64,000 bases of DNA from Achromobacter mucicolens (GCF_902859725.1 NZ_CADIJP010000011.1:62001-126000), one strand, 5' to 3'. Shown: positions 24,655 through 34,507, counted from the stretch's first letter. Numbers and translations: made by a program. Notes: a model not told the origin generated them from the sequence alone.

Positions 24655-25323
24655 ATGCACACGTCCGCTCCACGCCTGGTGATCTTCGATTGCGATGGCG
24701 TCCTGATCGACAGCGAAATCATTGCCGCGCGCGCCCAGTCCCGCGCGCTGGCCGAACACGGCATCGCGATCACGCCTGAAGAGGCCGCGCAGCGCTTCGC
24801 CGGCATTCCCGATGCGGACATGTGGCGCACGTTGCAGGCCGAAAACGCCTGCTCGCTGCCCGACGAATTTGCCCGGCAGTATGCCGACCGGCTGGAGCGC
24901 ACGTTCCGTACCGAGCTGCGCGCGCTGCCGCACGTGCATGAAACCTTGAAGGTCTTGCGCGAACGCGGCCTGGACCTGTGCGTGGCGTCCAGCAGCATGC
25001 CCGCCAAGCTTGAGGCGGCATTGAAGATGGTGGGTCTGTGGGAGATGTTTGCGCCCCACGTGTTCAGCACGGCGCAGGTCGCCAAGGGCAAGCCGGCGCC
25101 GGACATTTTCCTGTATGCAGCGCGGCAGATGCGGGCTGCGGTGCTGGACTGCGTCGTGGTCGAGGACAGCGTGCCGGGTGTACGCGCCGCGCGGGCGGCG
25201 CGCATGCGGGCGGTGGGATTCGTCGGCGCCTCGCACAACGGGCCGCAGCAGCGGCAGCGGTTGCTGGACGAGGGCGCCTTTGAAGTGATCGATGATCTGC
25301 GGCGCCTGCCGGAGATCATCTGA
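24655..25323 (+). CDS. HAD-superfamily phosphatase/phosphoglucomutase-like hydrolase
   Basis: A 222-residue cytoplasmic HAD enzyme. Motif I is FDCDGVLIDSE with both Asp residues (nucleophile and acid/base), motif II is the Ser in CVASSSMPAKLEAAL, motif III the Lys in KGKPAPDIFLYAA and motif IV EDSVPGVRAA. A helical cap occupies about residues 20-85. It most resembles the beta-phosphoglucomutase/phosphoglycolate-phosphatase group. The start giving MHTSAP is preceded by ATGGAGG; upstream in-frame codons lack a binding site. Convergent with the nitronate monooxygenase gene. Physiological substrate unknown. Confidence 0.9.
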   Translation: MHTSAPRLVIFDCDGVLIDSEIIAARAQSRALAEHGIAITPEEAAQRFAGIPDADMWRTLQAENACSLPDEFARQYADRLERTFRTELRALPHVHETLKVLRERGLDLCVASSSMPAKLEAALKMVGLWEMFAPHVFSTAQVAKGKPAPDIFLYAARQMRAAVLDCVVVEDSVPGVRAARAARMRAVGFVGASHNGPQQRQRLLDEGAFEVIDDLRRLPEII

Positions 25324-25337
25324 GGGTTGCTAAGGCC

Positions 25338-26495
25338 TTAGGCCGCGGCGGGCATTTCGCCGTGCAGCAGGTAATCCATCAGCTCGCGCACCGAGCGCAT
25401 CGCGTTGCCGAACGGCAGCTTGGATGCGCCGCGGAAGAACAGGCCGCGGCTGACTTCGCCGCGCATGGCGGCCGCAAGTTTCAGGTCGATGCAGAACTGG
25501 CCGAACTTGGCGATGCCGTCGCGCAGGCCGCATTGCGTCAGGCAGTCCATGCGCTGGCTGCAGCGGCGCGGATCGGCGCGGGTGTTGGCCTGAAGCGTGC
25601 CTTCCTGGCGCAGGTAGCGCGTGAGCCACGGCGTGGCGACCGCGCGCGCCGGCAGGCCGGCCACGCTGGTGAATTCCGCCAGTTGGGTGGGATCGGCGTC
25701 GATCAGCACGCGCTTGAAGTTTTCGTGGGCGTCGCCTTCGTGGGTGACGGCGAACGCGGTGCCGACCTGCACGCCGTCGGCGCCGTTGCTGAGCCAGTGG
25801 CGGACCTGTTCGTGGCTGCCCACGCCGCCCGCGACGATCAGGCGGGGCGCATCGCGGCCCAACTGCAATTCACTGAAGAGGGCGTGACATTCGGCCAGCA
25901 CCTTCTTGAAATCGAAACGTTCGCTGTGCAGGTCGTCGAGCCGGGCCGCGCCCAGGTGGCCTCCCGCATAGCCGGGGTGTTCGATGACGACCGCGTCCGC
26001 CAGGCGCCCCTTTTTCATCCATTTCTTCAGGACGGCGGCGACGCCGCGGGCCTCGGACAGAATGGGCACGAGCGCCACTTTGGGGAAATCGGCGGTCATT
26101 TCGGGCAGGTCCAGCGGCAGGCCGGCGCCCATGACGATGGCCTGGGCGCCGCTTTCGCAGGCCTGGCGCACCAGCGCGGGATGATCGCGCACGGCCTTCA
26201 TGACGTTCACCGCCACCAGGCCACGGCCTTGCGCCGTATCCAGCGCGGCGCGCACTTCACGGTGCAGGGCTTCGCGGTTTGCCGTGTCGATCGTGTCGCG
26301 GTCATTGCATTTTTCGGTTTTTTCCACGAGATCGGCGTGGTGATGGCGCAAATCGACGCTGGCAATGGTGCCCACGGCGTTCTGGCTGGCAACCGCGCCG
26401 GCCAGGCGATGGGCAGATACGCCAACGCCCATGCCGCCCTGCACGATGGGCAGCAACTCGCGTCCGGCGAGGGTGAGTGATTTGAACCACGTCAT
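25338..26495 (-). CDS. Nitronate monooxygenase-type flavin oxidoreductase
   Basis: A 385-residue FMN-dependent TIM-barrel protein of the nitronate monooxygenase/2-nitropropane dioxygenase family. Visible are the N-terminal PIVQGGMGVGVSAHRLAGAVA, the ligand loop HPGYAGGHLGAA with the active-site His region, and the FMN-phosphate segment GGVGSHEQVRHWLSNGADGVQVGTAFAVTHEGDA. The C-terminal part has a Cys cluster (RRCSQRMDCLTQCGLRDG). It may oxidise nitroalkanes or serve as a general enoyl-type flavoenzyme. Last gene of the predicted HMG-CoA reductase/permease operon, separated from the permease by 121 bases including a hairpin that overlaps its ribosome-binding site. Confidence 0.88.
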   Translation of the reverse strand: MTWFKSLTLAGRELLPIVQGGMGVGVSAHRLAGAVASQNAVGTIASVDLRHHHADLVEKTEKCNDRDTIDTANREALHREVRAALDTAQGRGLVAVNVMKAVRDHPALVRQACESGAQAIVMGAGLPLDLPEMTADFPKVALVPILSEARGVAAVLKKWMKKGRLADAVVIEHPGYAGGHLGAARLDDLHSERFDFKKVLAECHALFSELQLGRDAPRLIVAGGVGSHEQVRHWLSNGADGVQVGTAFAVTHEGDAHENFKRVLIDADPTQLAEFTSVAGLPARAVATPWLTRYLRQEGTLQANTRADPRRCSQRMDCLTQCGLRDGIAKFGQFCIDLKLAAAMRGEVSRGLFFRGASKLPFGNAMRSVRELMDYLLHGEMPAAA

Positions 26496-26508
26496 GATAT
26501 GAGTCTTT

Positions 26509-26530
26509 CCTCTGGTCAAGAGACCAGAGG
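26509..26530 (-). promoter_or_regulatory. Hairpin overlapping the ribosome-binding site of the nitronate monooxygenase gene
   Basis: CCTCTGGTC and GACCAGAGG form a perfect 9-bp stem with a 4-base loop. In the mRNA the 3' arm ends in CCAGAGG and runs into AAAG, so the GAGGAAAG ribosome-binding sequence before the ATG at 26495 is partly inside the stem. It may lower translation of this gene or act as a DNA operator. Confidence 0.55.
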
Positions 26531-26616
26531 CTAGAGCAAGGTGGGCAGCGCCGCCTTGCGAAGGATCAAGTGGCGCGGCAATGGGCGGGGCTAAATGCCC
26601 GCCCATCCGTCACGCT

Positions 26617-28005
26617 TTATCCCAGCAGCTTGACGATCGCCGGCACCGAGAGCACGGCGGTGTAGTAGCCCATGAACTGCACGCCGGTGTTGAAACCGAA
26701 CAGGCGCGACAGCAGGCCGCCGATGAGGCCCATGGTCAGGATGACGAGCAGGCCCAGGAATTGGCCTTCCCAGACGCTGATTACGATGATCAGCCCCACG
26801 AACGTGGCGATGATGGCTTCGTGGCTGACACGGCGCGAGACGAACAGCGCGGCGCGGCGCGCGAAGTTCATGGCGAACGGGTAGGACACCACCGCCGCCA
26901 GCAGCACCGCCAGCATGCCGTAGCCCAGGAATTCCCAGTGGTTCAGCAGGTTGTGCAGGTTGTGCGTCTGGCCCGTTGCCGCATCCACCGTGAAGCGAGG
27001 CGGCGCGTTAAAGAGCGGCGCGGCGGGTCCCGCGGCCACGGGGCTCAGGGGCAGGCCGAACGCGATCAGCGGAATCAGGGCCTCGGCGATGTAGGTGGCC
27101 TCGGTCACGCCGTTGCGCGCGCTGAGCACCGTGGTCAGTCGGTGGTAGGCGTGCTTGACGCGCGAGCCCACCAGTTCGCCCAGCACGACGGTCATGGCGA
27201 CCGGGCTGAACACGAACGTGGCGCTGGAGACGGCCGCGGTGGCAAGTGTCCAGCGGGTCTGCACGCGGTCCATGACCTTCAGCGGGTTCGGGAAGTAGCC
27301 CGACCAGCCCTTCACATCGGGCGCCAGCGAGAACGTGCGCACCTTGTCGCGCATCATCTTGCCGCGGCCTTGCGGCGAGAGGACAGTGAACAGGTCGGCG
27401 ATCAGCGGGCCGATCGCAATGCCCAGGAAATAGCTGATGCTCAGCTTGACGCCGTATTTGGCGGTCAGGCTTTGCAGCGCAATGATGACCATGACGAACG
27501 GCACCAGCAGCGCCACGGCTGCCCAGCGTCCCGCGGAAAAATACGCGATCAGCAACGCGGCGGCCAGGAAGATCCAGGGGGCCGACTTGGTGATGGCGGC
27601 GCCAAACGGCGCAAGCAGCACGGCAAACAGCACCGCCAGCGGCACCGCGACAAAGGCCGCCACGATGGCGCCGGACACCATCTTGCGCAGCGCAATGTGC
27701 GGCACGCCCAGTTTGCGCAGCATGTTTGCATCCTGCAGCAATGGCGTGGCCAGCGTGTCGCCCGGGATGCCCAGCAGCGCGGTGGGCACGGCGTGCGTCA
27801 TGTGCTTGGCCACCGCGCCCGCCAGGAAAAACGTGAAGACGCCGGCAGGCGGCACGCCCAGCAGCACCACCAGGAGGGTCAGCGGGGCCAGCGTGGTGGT
27901 TTCGTCGGTGCCGGACACCAGGCCGATGGCGGCGAACACCACCGCGCCCAACAGGCCCATGCCGGCGGCCACCATGATTTGTTCAAGCAGTGCGGGGTCG
28001 CTCAT
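26617..28005 (-). CDS. TctA-family permease (tripartite tricarboxylate transporter-type)
   Basis: A 462-residue inner-membrane protein with about ten to twelve hydrophobic segments. TctA-type traits are the N-terminal GLVSGTDETTTLAPLTLLVVLLGVPPAGVFTFFLAG, the TALLGIPGDTLATPLLQDA loop (a Gly/Pro-rich substrate-region motif), and a mirrored second half. Its start overlaps the upstream 178-residue membrane protein by four bases (ATGA), so the pair is coupled as in TctB-TctA. No Bug-type binding protein is encoded in this operon. Position between HMG-CoA reductase and nitronate monooxygenase suggests import of mevalonate or a related hydroxy acid; this is inference. Confidence 0.85.
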   Translation of the reverse strand: MSDPALLEQIMVAAGMGLLGAVVFAAIGLVSGTDETTTLAPLTLLVVLLGVPPAGVFTFFLAGAVAKHMTHAVPTALLGIPGDTLATPLLQDANMLRKLGVPHIALRKMVSGAIVAAFVAVPLAVLFAVLLAPFGAAITKSAPWIFLAAALLIAYFSAGRWAAVALLVPFVMVIIALQSLTAKYGVKLSISYFLGIAIGPLIADLFTVLSPQGRGKMMRDKVRTFSLAPDVKGWSGYFPNPLKVMDRVQTRWTLATAAVSSATFVFSPVAMTVVLGELVGSRVKHAYHRLTTVLSARNGVTEATYIAEALIPLIAFGLPLSPVAAGPAAPLFNAPPRFTVDAATGQTHNLHNLLNHWEFLGYGMLAVLLAAVVSYPFAMNFARRAALFVSRRVSHEAIIATFVGLIIVISVWEGQFLGLLVILTMGLIGGLLSRLFGFNTGVQFMGYYTAVLSVPAIVKLLG

Positions 28006-28538
28006 GCCAGTGCCTCCTTGGCGGCGCCGCGCCGCGTGGCGGCGGCATTGGTGGCGCTATCTGTGGTGCCATCGGTGATGCCATTGTTGACGCCATCAGC
28101 GGCGCCAGAGCCGGCCGCGGCCGCAGGCTGTGCGAACAGGTCGTACAGATCCAGTTCCTTCAGTTCGCGCACGACCGGCTCGGGCAGGTCCGCCAACGTG
28201 CCCAGGCCGCCCGGCTGCTCGGCCAGTTCGGCCAGCACTTCGGCGCGCCAGGCGGGATCGTGCGTGGCGCTGCGCTCGATGACCTCGCGCTTGGGCGGGA
28301 ACAGCCGCGCGCAGATCACGCCGGCCAGCACGCAGCCCGCCAGCCCGGCCAGCATGGCGTAGGCGTGCGCGAGCTCGGGCGAGGCGACCATGCCGCGCAA
28401 CCAGCGGCTGGCGGCAAAGAAGCCCGCCACGCTGATCGTGATGCCGATGCCGATGGCCCAGGCCAGATGCCTGAGGTCCACGGTGTCGCTCCAGACTTCA
28501 GCCAGGCGCGTGGAGGGCGCCGGGAGGCTTTGTTTCAT
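28002..28538 (-). CDS. Small membrane protein coupled to the TctA-type permease
   Basis: A 178-residue protein with two hydrophobic segments (LAWAIGIGITISVAGFFAA and YAMLAGLAGCVLAGVICARLF), a charged middle part (KREVIERSATHDPAWRAEVLAEL) and a low-complexity C-terminus rich in Ala, Asn, Thr and Gly (GVNNGITDGTTDSATNAAAT). It occupies the place of TctB in tripartite systems but has two rather than four membrane segments, and I see no sequence motif that proves the relation. Overlap of four bases with the permease indicates they act together. Confidence 0.72.
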   Translation of the reverse strand: MKQSLPAPSTRLAEVWSDTVDLRHLAWAIGIGITISVAGFFAASRWLRGMVASPELAHAYAMLAGLAGCVLAGVICARLFPPKREVIERSATHDPAWRAEVLAELAEQPGGLGTLADLPEPVVRELKELDLYDLFAQPAAAAGSGAADGVNNGITDGTTDSATNAAATRRGAAKEALA

Positions 28539-28608
28539 GTCTCTCTCCTGTGTTTATCGGACGGCGCGCGTTGGGGGCCGGCGCCGTCTCGGATACCTGC
28601 CTTGCGGG

Positions 28609-29895
<1,287 letters not shown>

Positions 29896-29939
29896 GATGG
29901 CTTGTCTCCGTATAAGAATCGAGTGGCCTGATTCTAGGT

Positions 29940-29982
29940 AAACTGTACCGCTATTCAGAGGTACAGTTTGGGCAAACAGTAC
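29940..29982. promoter_or_regulatory. Operator-like inverted repeat between mvaA and the MocR gene
   Basis: AAACTGTAC (29940-29948) and GTACAGTTT (29961-29969) are perfect inverted arms with centres 21 bases apart, two helical turns. A third, one-base-different copy AAACAGTAC follows at 29974-29982. This repeated arrangement in the divergent promoter region fits binding by the dimeric MocR regulator. Confidence 0.7.
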
Positions 29983-30029
29983 CATTGCACTGCACCAATT
30001 TTCGGCAACGCATTCACGGGGATCCCAAC

Positions 30030-31448
30030 GTGGCAGACGCCAAACCGCCTGGCAGGCCGCAGCGCCCGGCACCCATCGCCGAAAGTCTGGCCAACCTGAT
30101 CGGCCAGCAGATCGCAGACGGCGTCTATCGCGCCGGCGACAAGTTGCCGTCCTTGCGCGAGCTGGCGCAATTGCATCGCTATGCCAAGAACACGGTCGTC
30201 GTGGCATTTGAAATGCTGGTGGCGCGCGGGGTGGTCGAGCCGCGGCGCGGCTCTGGCTTTTACGTGTTGGACGTCGACCATGCGCGCCCCGCGGCGGACG
30301 AGGAGCCGGGGCAACTGAGCCGGGCGATGGATATCGTGTGGCTCATGCGCGAGCAGCTCAAGACCCAGCCGGACGCGGTTGCCGTGGGAGATGGATTTCC
30401 GCCGGTGGAGTGGCTGGCGGACATGCGCATGGACCGCTACCACCAGAAGGTGGTGCGCACGGGGCTGGGCGCGCTATTCCGCTATGGCAGCCGTTTCGGT
30501 TACGCGCCGCTGCGCGAAAGCCTGGTGCGCAAGCAGGGCGATGTGGGCATCAACGCCGCGCCGTCGCAACTGGTGCTTACGCATGGCGCCAACGAGGCCA
30601 TGGACCTGGTGATCCGGTACTTCCTGCCGCCGGGGTCGACGGCGCTGGTGGACGACCCAGGCTACTACCCGCTCTTTGGCAAGCTGAAGCTGGCCGGGGT
30701 GCGGATGGTGGGCGTGCCGCGCCTGCCCGACGGGCCGGACGTGGTGGCGTTGGAAGCGTTGCTGCAGCGCGAAAAGCCGCGGCTTTTCTTCACGCAATCG
30801 ATCGCGCACAACCCGACCGGCTCGGACATGTCGCCAGCCAAGGCCTACAAGATCCTGCAGTTGGCAGAGCGCTACAACCTGATGGTGGTCGAGAACGATC
30901 CGCTGGCGGACTTCAAGCCCACGTCCTCGGTCCGGCTGTCGGCGCTGGATCAGCTTGAGCGCACGCTGTACATCGGCAGCTTCTCCAAGTCGTTCTCGGC
31001 GGCGTTGCGCGTGGGTTTCATCGCCTGCAATGCGGCGCTGGCCAGCGACCTGGCCGACCTGAAGGCGCTGGTGCATGTCAGCAGTTCCGAATACTGCGAA
31101 CGCATGGTGGACGTGATGCTGCGCGAGGGCCATTACGAGCGGCATCTGGTGCGGCTGCGGCAACGGCTGGAGGCCGCGACCGGACAGGCCTTGCAGGTGC
31201 TGGACGCGCTGGGCGCCCATGTGTTTACACGGCCGACCAGCTCGCTATACCTGTGGGCAGCGTTTCCGGGCGTGCCGGACTCGCTGACGCTGGCCGAGGC
31301 GCTGATGCCCGAAAAGGTCATCATGGCGCCGGGCCGCGTGTTCAGCGTGGACCCCAAGGCGGTGTCGCCCTGGTCCCGCTGCAATGTAGGCGCTGTGGTG
31401 TCGCCGCGGTTTCATGCCACCCTGGCCGCGCATCTGGCTCAGCGATAG
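30030..31448 (+). CDS. MocR/GntR-family regulator with aminotransferase-like domain
   Basis: A 472-residue protein: GntR winged helix at the N-terminus ([65 protein letters not shown]), then a fold-type I aminotransferase-like domain. The PLP lysine lies in [28 protein letters not shown] and [10 protein letters not shown] are further PLP-pocket motifs. A GTG start at 30030 is preferred because a TTG further upstream lies inside the operator repeats. It is divergent from mvaA and probably regulates that operon; the pyridoxal or amino-compound effector is unknown. Its 3' end overlaps the convergent nrdG by 10 bases. Confidence 0.88.
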   Translation: MADAKPPGRPQRPAPIAESLANLIGQQIADGVYRAGDKLPSLRELAQLHRYAKNTVVVAFEMLVARGVVEPRRGSGFYVLDVDHARPAADEEPGQLSRAMDIVWLMREQLKTQPDAVAVGDGFPPVEWLADMRMDRYHQKVVRTGLGALFRYGSRFGYAPLRESLVRKQGDVGINAAPSQLVLTHGANEAMDLVIRYFLPPGSTALVDDPGYYPLFGKLKLAGVRMVGVPRLPDGPDVVALEALLQREKPRLFFTQSIAHNPTGSDMSPAKAYKILQLAERYNLMVVENDPLADFKPTSSVRLSALDQLERTLYIGSFSKSFSAALRVGFIACNAALASDLADLKALVHVSSSEYCERMVDVMLREGHYERHLVRLRQRLEAATGQALQVLDALGAHVFTRPTSSLYLWAAFPGVPDSLTLAEALMPEKVIMAPGRVFSVDPKAVSPWSRCNVGAVVSPRFHATLAAHLAQR

Positions 31449-32266
31449 GCAAATTCCTCGAAGGTTTGCCGCAGCTCGGCCTGCGCCTGGTTGCTGAGCG
31501 CGCGCGCGACCGGGGCGCCGGGCGCGGCGCGTGCCGCCTGCACCGCAAACTGGCGCACGCCGCGGCGCGAGAGCTCGCGCGCCAGCGTCATCAGGCGCGG
31601 TTCGTCCAGCCAGTCCGGATGCCAGGTGATGCGGCATTCGAAGTCCGTGCCGGCCGATAGCAACTGCGTCAGGCACGCTAGCGCCGGCCGCTGCGAGTCG
31701 CGACGGCCCGTGATGTCGTCATACCCCTTGGCGTCCGCCTTGATATCCATGCCCACCCAGTCCAGATGACGCAGCACGTCGGCCAGCCGCAACGGATAGA
31801 TGCCTGCGGTGTGCAGGCCTACGCGGTAGCCCATGCGTTTGATGTCGCGGATCATGGCCGGCAGGCGCGGTTCGCTCAAGGGTTCTCCGCCGGAGAACAC
31901 GACCGCATCCAGGAGGCCCTTGCGGGTTTCAAGGAAGGCACGGACTTCGCGCCAGTCATAGCGGGCGGCGCGCGTCAGCAGCTCGGTGTTGTGGCAATAG
32001 TGGCACCGCCACGGACAACCCGAGATGAAGACGACCGCCGCCAGCTGGCCCGGCCAGTCCACGGTGGAAAAGGGCACCAGCCCCCCGACCGCGGGCGAGT
32101 GCCGGGGCAGGGGCTGGATGACGGGCTGAGGCGGCGAGGCATAGGCTGGCCGGTCTGTCAGCAGGCGCACGGCCTGGCTGGCGGGCAGGCCGGCGCCGCC
32201 GGCCGGCGAAGCGCCCACGGGCGTGCCGCCTTCAGGCACTGCGTTCGACGAAGAAGCGGCGCTCAT
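31439..32266 (-). CDS. nrdG: Anaerobic ribonucleotide reductase activating protein, radical SAM
   Basis: A 275-residue radical-SAM enzyme. The 4Fe-4S motif CPWRCHYC (C-x3-C-x2-C) is at about residues 84-91, the SAM-binding GGE is in VVFSGGEPLSEPR. It generates the glycyl radical on the class III ribonucleotide reductase under anoxic conditions. The first ~60 residues (Ala/Pro/Ser-rich) precede the conserved PFSTVDWPGQLAAVVF and are longer than in E. coli NrdG; a later start may be used. Its beginning overlaps the 60-residue glycyl-radical gene by 35 bases in another frame, so the two are translationally linked. Confidence 0.9.
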   Translation of the reverse strand: MSAASSSNAVPEGGTPVGASPAGGAGLPASQAVRLLTDRPAYASPPQPVIQPLPRHSPAVGGLVPFSTVDWPGQLAAVVFISGCPWRCHYCHNTELLTRAARYDWREVRAFLETRKGLLDAVVFSGGEPLSEPRLPAMIRDIKRMGYRVGLHTAGIYPLRLADVLRHLDWVGMDIKADAKGYDDITGRRDSQRPALACLTQLLSAGTDFECRITWHPDWLDEPRLMTLARELSRRGVRQFAVQAARAAPGAPVARALSNQAQAELRQTFEEFAYR

Positions 32267-32414
32267 TGAATTCGCCCTGTTTGCCGGTGTTGAAGGAAGA
32301 AACCGGGCGGTGGTAGCCCATCACCCGGGTCCAGACTTCGCAGCGCACGCGCTGGCTGTCGTCCAGTTGGACGGCGGGAGCGGACGTGGCGGCGGGGGCG
32401 GTCAAGGTTTGCAT
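32232..32414 (-). CDS. nrdD: Separate glycyl-radical subunit of class III ribonucleotide reductase
   Basis: A 60-residue protein. Its second half, WTRVMGYHRPVSSFNTGKQGEF, aligns by eye with the extreme C-terminus of single-chain NrdD (RVCGYLG...PFNAGKQEEV in E. coli), so the Gly of RVMGY is the expected radical site. The larger subunit encoded just upstream stops after its zinc-binding Cys motif and lacks this segment. The gene has its own start with a good ribosome-binding site (GAGGAAATCTC), 93 bases behind the stop of the large subunit, so it is a true separate gene and not a frameshift remnant. I use the symbol for the activity; it is only the radical-bearing piece. Confidence 0.85.
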   Translation of the reverse strand: MQTLTAPAATSAPAVQLDDSQRVRCEVWTRVMGYHRPVSSFNTGKQGEFNERRFFVERSA

Positions 32415-32507
32415 GAGATTTCCTCGGGAGTGAATGCCGGACGCATGCCCGGCGGGTGAAGGACAGCGCGCGCCGGGAGGCCACGCGCCGATCCGGGTCC
32501 GGAAACG

Positions 32508-34502
32508 CTACGCCGGGGTGCAGCAGGCCGATTGCTTGGCCAGCAGTTCCGCGTCGCACTTGGGGCAGAACTCGTGGTGCCCGGCTAGATAACCGTGATT
32601 CGGGCAGATCGAGAACGTCGGCGTGACGGTGATGTAGGGCAGGCGGAAGTTGGTGAGCGCGCGGCGCACGAGCTGTTTGCAGGCCTCGGCGGTGGACACG
32701 GCTTCGTTCATGTACAGGTGCAGCACCGTGCCGCCTGTGTACTTGCTTTGCAGCGTTTCCTGCAGTTCCAGCGCGTGGAAGGGATCGTCCGTGTAGCCCA
32801 CCGGCAACTGGCTGGAGTTGGTGTAGTAAGGCTGGGCGTCCGTGCCCGCTTGCAGGATGCCGGGATAGCGCTTGCGGTCTTCGCGGGCAAATCGGTATGT
32901 GGTGCCTTCGGCCGGGGTGGCCTCCAGGTTGTAGAGATGGCCGGTCTCTTCCTGGAATTCGGTCATGCGCTGGCGCACGCGATCCAGCAGGCGCACGGCA
33001 AAGGCGTGGCCGGCGGGTGTCGTCACGTCTTCGGCGTCGTCGGTGAAATTGCGGATCATCTCGTTGATGCCGTTCACGCCCAGCGTGCTGAAGTGGTTGC
33101 GCAACGTGCCCAGGTAGCGGCGGGTGTAGGGGTAAAGCCCCTGGTCGATATAGCGTTGCACCACCTTGCGCTTGGTTTCCAGGACGTCGCGGCCCAGCGC
33201 CAGCAGATAGTCCAGGCGTTCCATGAGCCGTGCCTCGTCGCCGCGGCACGTATGGCCAAGGCGGGCGCAGTTCACGGTCACGACGCCGACCGAGCCCGTC
33301 TGCTCGGCCGAGCCGAAGAGCCCGTTGCCGCGCTTCAAGAGTTCGCGCAGGTCGAGTTGCAGACGGCAGCACATGGAGCGCACCATGTGCGGCTCGAGGT
33401 CGGAATTCAGGAAGTTCTGGAAGTAGGGCAGCCCATAACGCGCCGTCATTTCAAAGAGGCGCTCGGTGTTCGGGTGGTCCCAGTCGAAATCCGGCGTGAT
33501 GTTGTAGGTGGGGATGGGGAACGTGAACACGCGGCCCTTCGCGTCGCCGGCCATCATGACCTCGATGTAGGCGCGGTTGATCATGTCCATTTCGGCTTGC
33601 AGGTCGCCGTAAGAGAACGGCATTTCCTCGCCGCCCACGTACGGGATCTGGTCCTTCAGGTCGGCCGGGCAAGTCCAGTCGAAGGTCAGGTTGGTGAACG
33701 GCGTCTGCGTGCCCCAGCGGCTGGGCACGTTCAGGTTGAAGATCAGTTCCTGGATGGATTGCTTGACGTCCGCGTAGGTCATTGCGTCGCGGCGGATGAA
33801 GGGCGCCATGTAGGTGTCGAACGAACTGAATGCCTGCGCGCCGGCCCATTCGTTCTGCAGCGTGCCCAGGAAGTTGACGATCTGGCCGATGGCGGCCGAC
33901 ATATGCTTCGGGGGGGTGGATTCGACCTTGCCCGGGATGCCGTTGAAGCCTTCGGTCAGCAACTGGCGCAGCGACCAGCCGGCGCAGTAACCGCTGAGCA
34001 TGTCCAGGTCGTGGATGTGGATGTCGCCTTCGCGGTGGGCGTGGCCGGCTTCGGGCGTGAAGACGTTGGACAGCCAGTAGTTGGCGGTGACCTTGCCGGC
34101 CACGTTCAGAATGAGACCGCCCAGGCTGTATCCCTGGTTGGCGTTGGCGTTCACGCGCCAATCGCGCTGTTCCAGATACTCTTCCATGGCGCTTTCGACG
34201 TCGACCAGCGTGTGGCGCAGGGAACGCAGGCGGGCGTGCTGCTCGCGGTGGACGATGTAGGCGCGCGCCGTGCGCCAGTGGCCCGCCTGGACCAGGGCTT
34301 CCTCGACGCGGTTCTGGATGGTTTCGACGCCGGGGCAGACATTGCCGTCCAGCTTTGCGATGACGGTGCCGGTCAGGGCGCGTGCGCCTTCCAGGTCCAA
34401 CTCCCCGGTGCTTTGGCCCGCCGCCGCCATGGCTTGCGCGATCTTCTCGCTATCGAATGCAACGACGCGGCCGTCGCGCTTGAGGATGTGTTGGATTTCC
34501 AT
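32508..34502 (-). CDS. nrdD: Anaerobic ribonucleoside-triphosphate reductase, large chain lacking the glycyl-radical tail
   Basis: A 664-residue protein reducing ribonucleotides to deoxyribonucleotides without oxygen. An ATP-cone occupies about residues 1-90 (QHILKRDGRVVAFDSEKIAQAM...IQNRVEEALVQAGHWRTARAYI). The barrel follows, with GSVGVVTVNCARLGH supplying an active-site Cys and GFNGIPGKVESTPPKHMSAAIGQ. The C-terminal zinc region is FSICPNHGYLAGHHEFCPKC; the chain then ends at ACCTPA without the RVxGY radical motif found in one-piece enzymes. The ATG at 34502 (MEIQHIL) is chosen; the ATG at 34514 lies inside an NrdR box. Start of the nrdD-radical subunit-nrdG operon. Confidence 0.93.
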   Translation of the reverse strand: MEIQHILKRDGRVVAFDSEKIAQAMAAAGQSTGELDLEGARALTGTVIAKLDGNVCPGVETIQNRVEEALVQAGHWRTARAYIVHREQHARLRSLRHTLVDVESAMEEYLEQRDWRVNANANQGYSLGGLILNVAGKVTANYWLSNVFTPEAGHAHREGDIHIHDLDMLSGYCAGWSLRQLLTEGFNGIPGKVESTPPKHMSAAIGQIVNFLGTLQNEWAGAQAFSSFDTYMAPFIRRDAMTYADVKQSIQELIFNLNVPSRWGTQTPFTNLTFDWTCPADLKDQIPYVGGEEMPFSYGDLQAEMDMINRAYIEVMMAGDAKGRVFTFPIPTYNITPDFDWDHPNTERLFEMTARYGLPYFQNFLNSDLEPHMVRSMCCRLQLDLRELLKRGNGLFGSAEQTGSVGVVTVNCARLGHTCRGDEARLMERLDYLLALGRDVLETKRKVVQRYIDQGLYPYTRRYLGTLRNHFSTLGVNGINEMIRNFTDDAEDVTTPAGHAFAVRLLDRVRQRMTEFQEETGHLYNLEATPAEGTTYRFAREDRKRYPGILQAGTDAQPYYTNSSQLPVGYTDDPFHALELQETLQSKYTGGTVLHLYMNEAVSTAEACKQLVRRALTNFRLPYITVTPTFSICPNHGYLAGHHEFCPKCDAELLAKQSACCTPA

Positions 34503-34507
34503 TATTG

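Noticed and set aside
25330-25341. 12-base palindrome CTAAGGCCTTAG between convergent genes as terminator
   Set aside because: It has no loop and no T-run, and it overlaps the stop codon of the nitronate monooxygenase gene; I could not support a function.
32415-32507. Possible frameshift or sequencing error dividing nrdD
   Set aside because: The small gene has its own ATG, a good ribosome-binding site and 93 bases of spacer, and the large chain ends at a proper stop. A simple frameshift would not produce this spacing.
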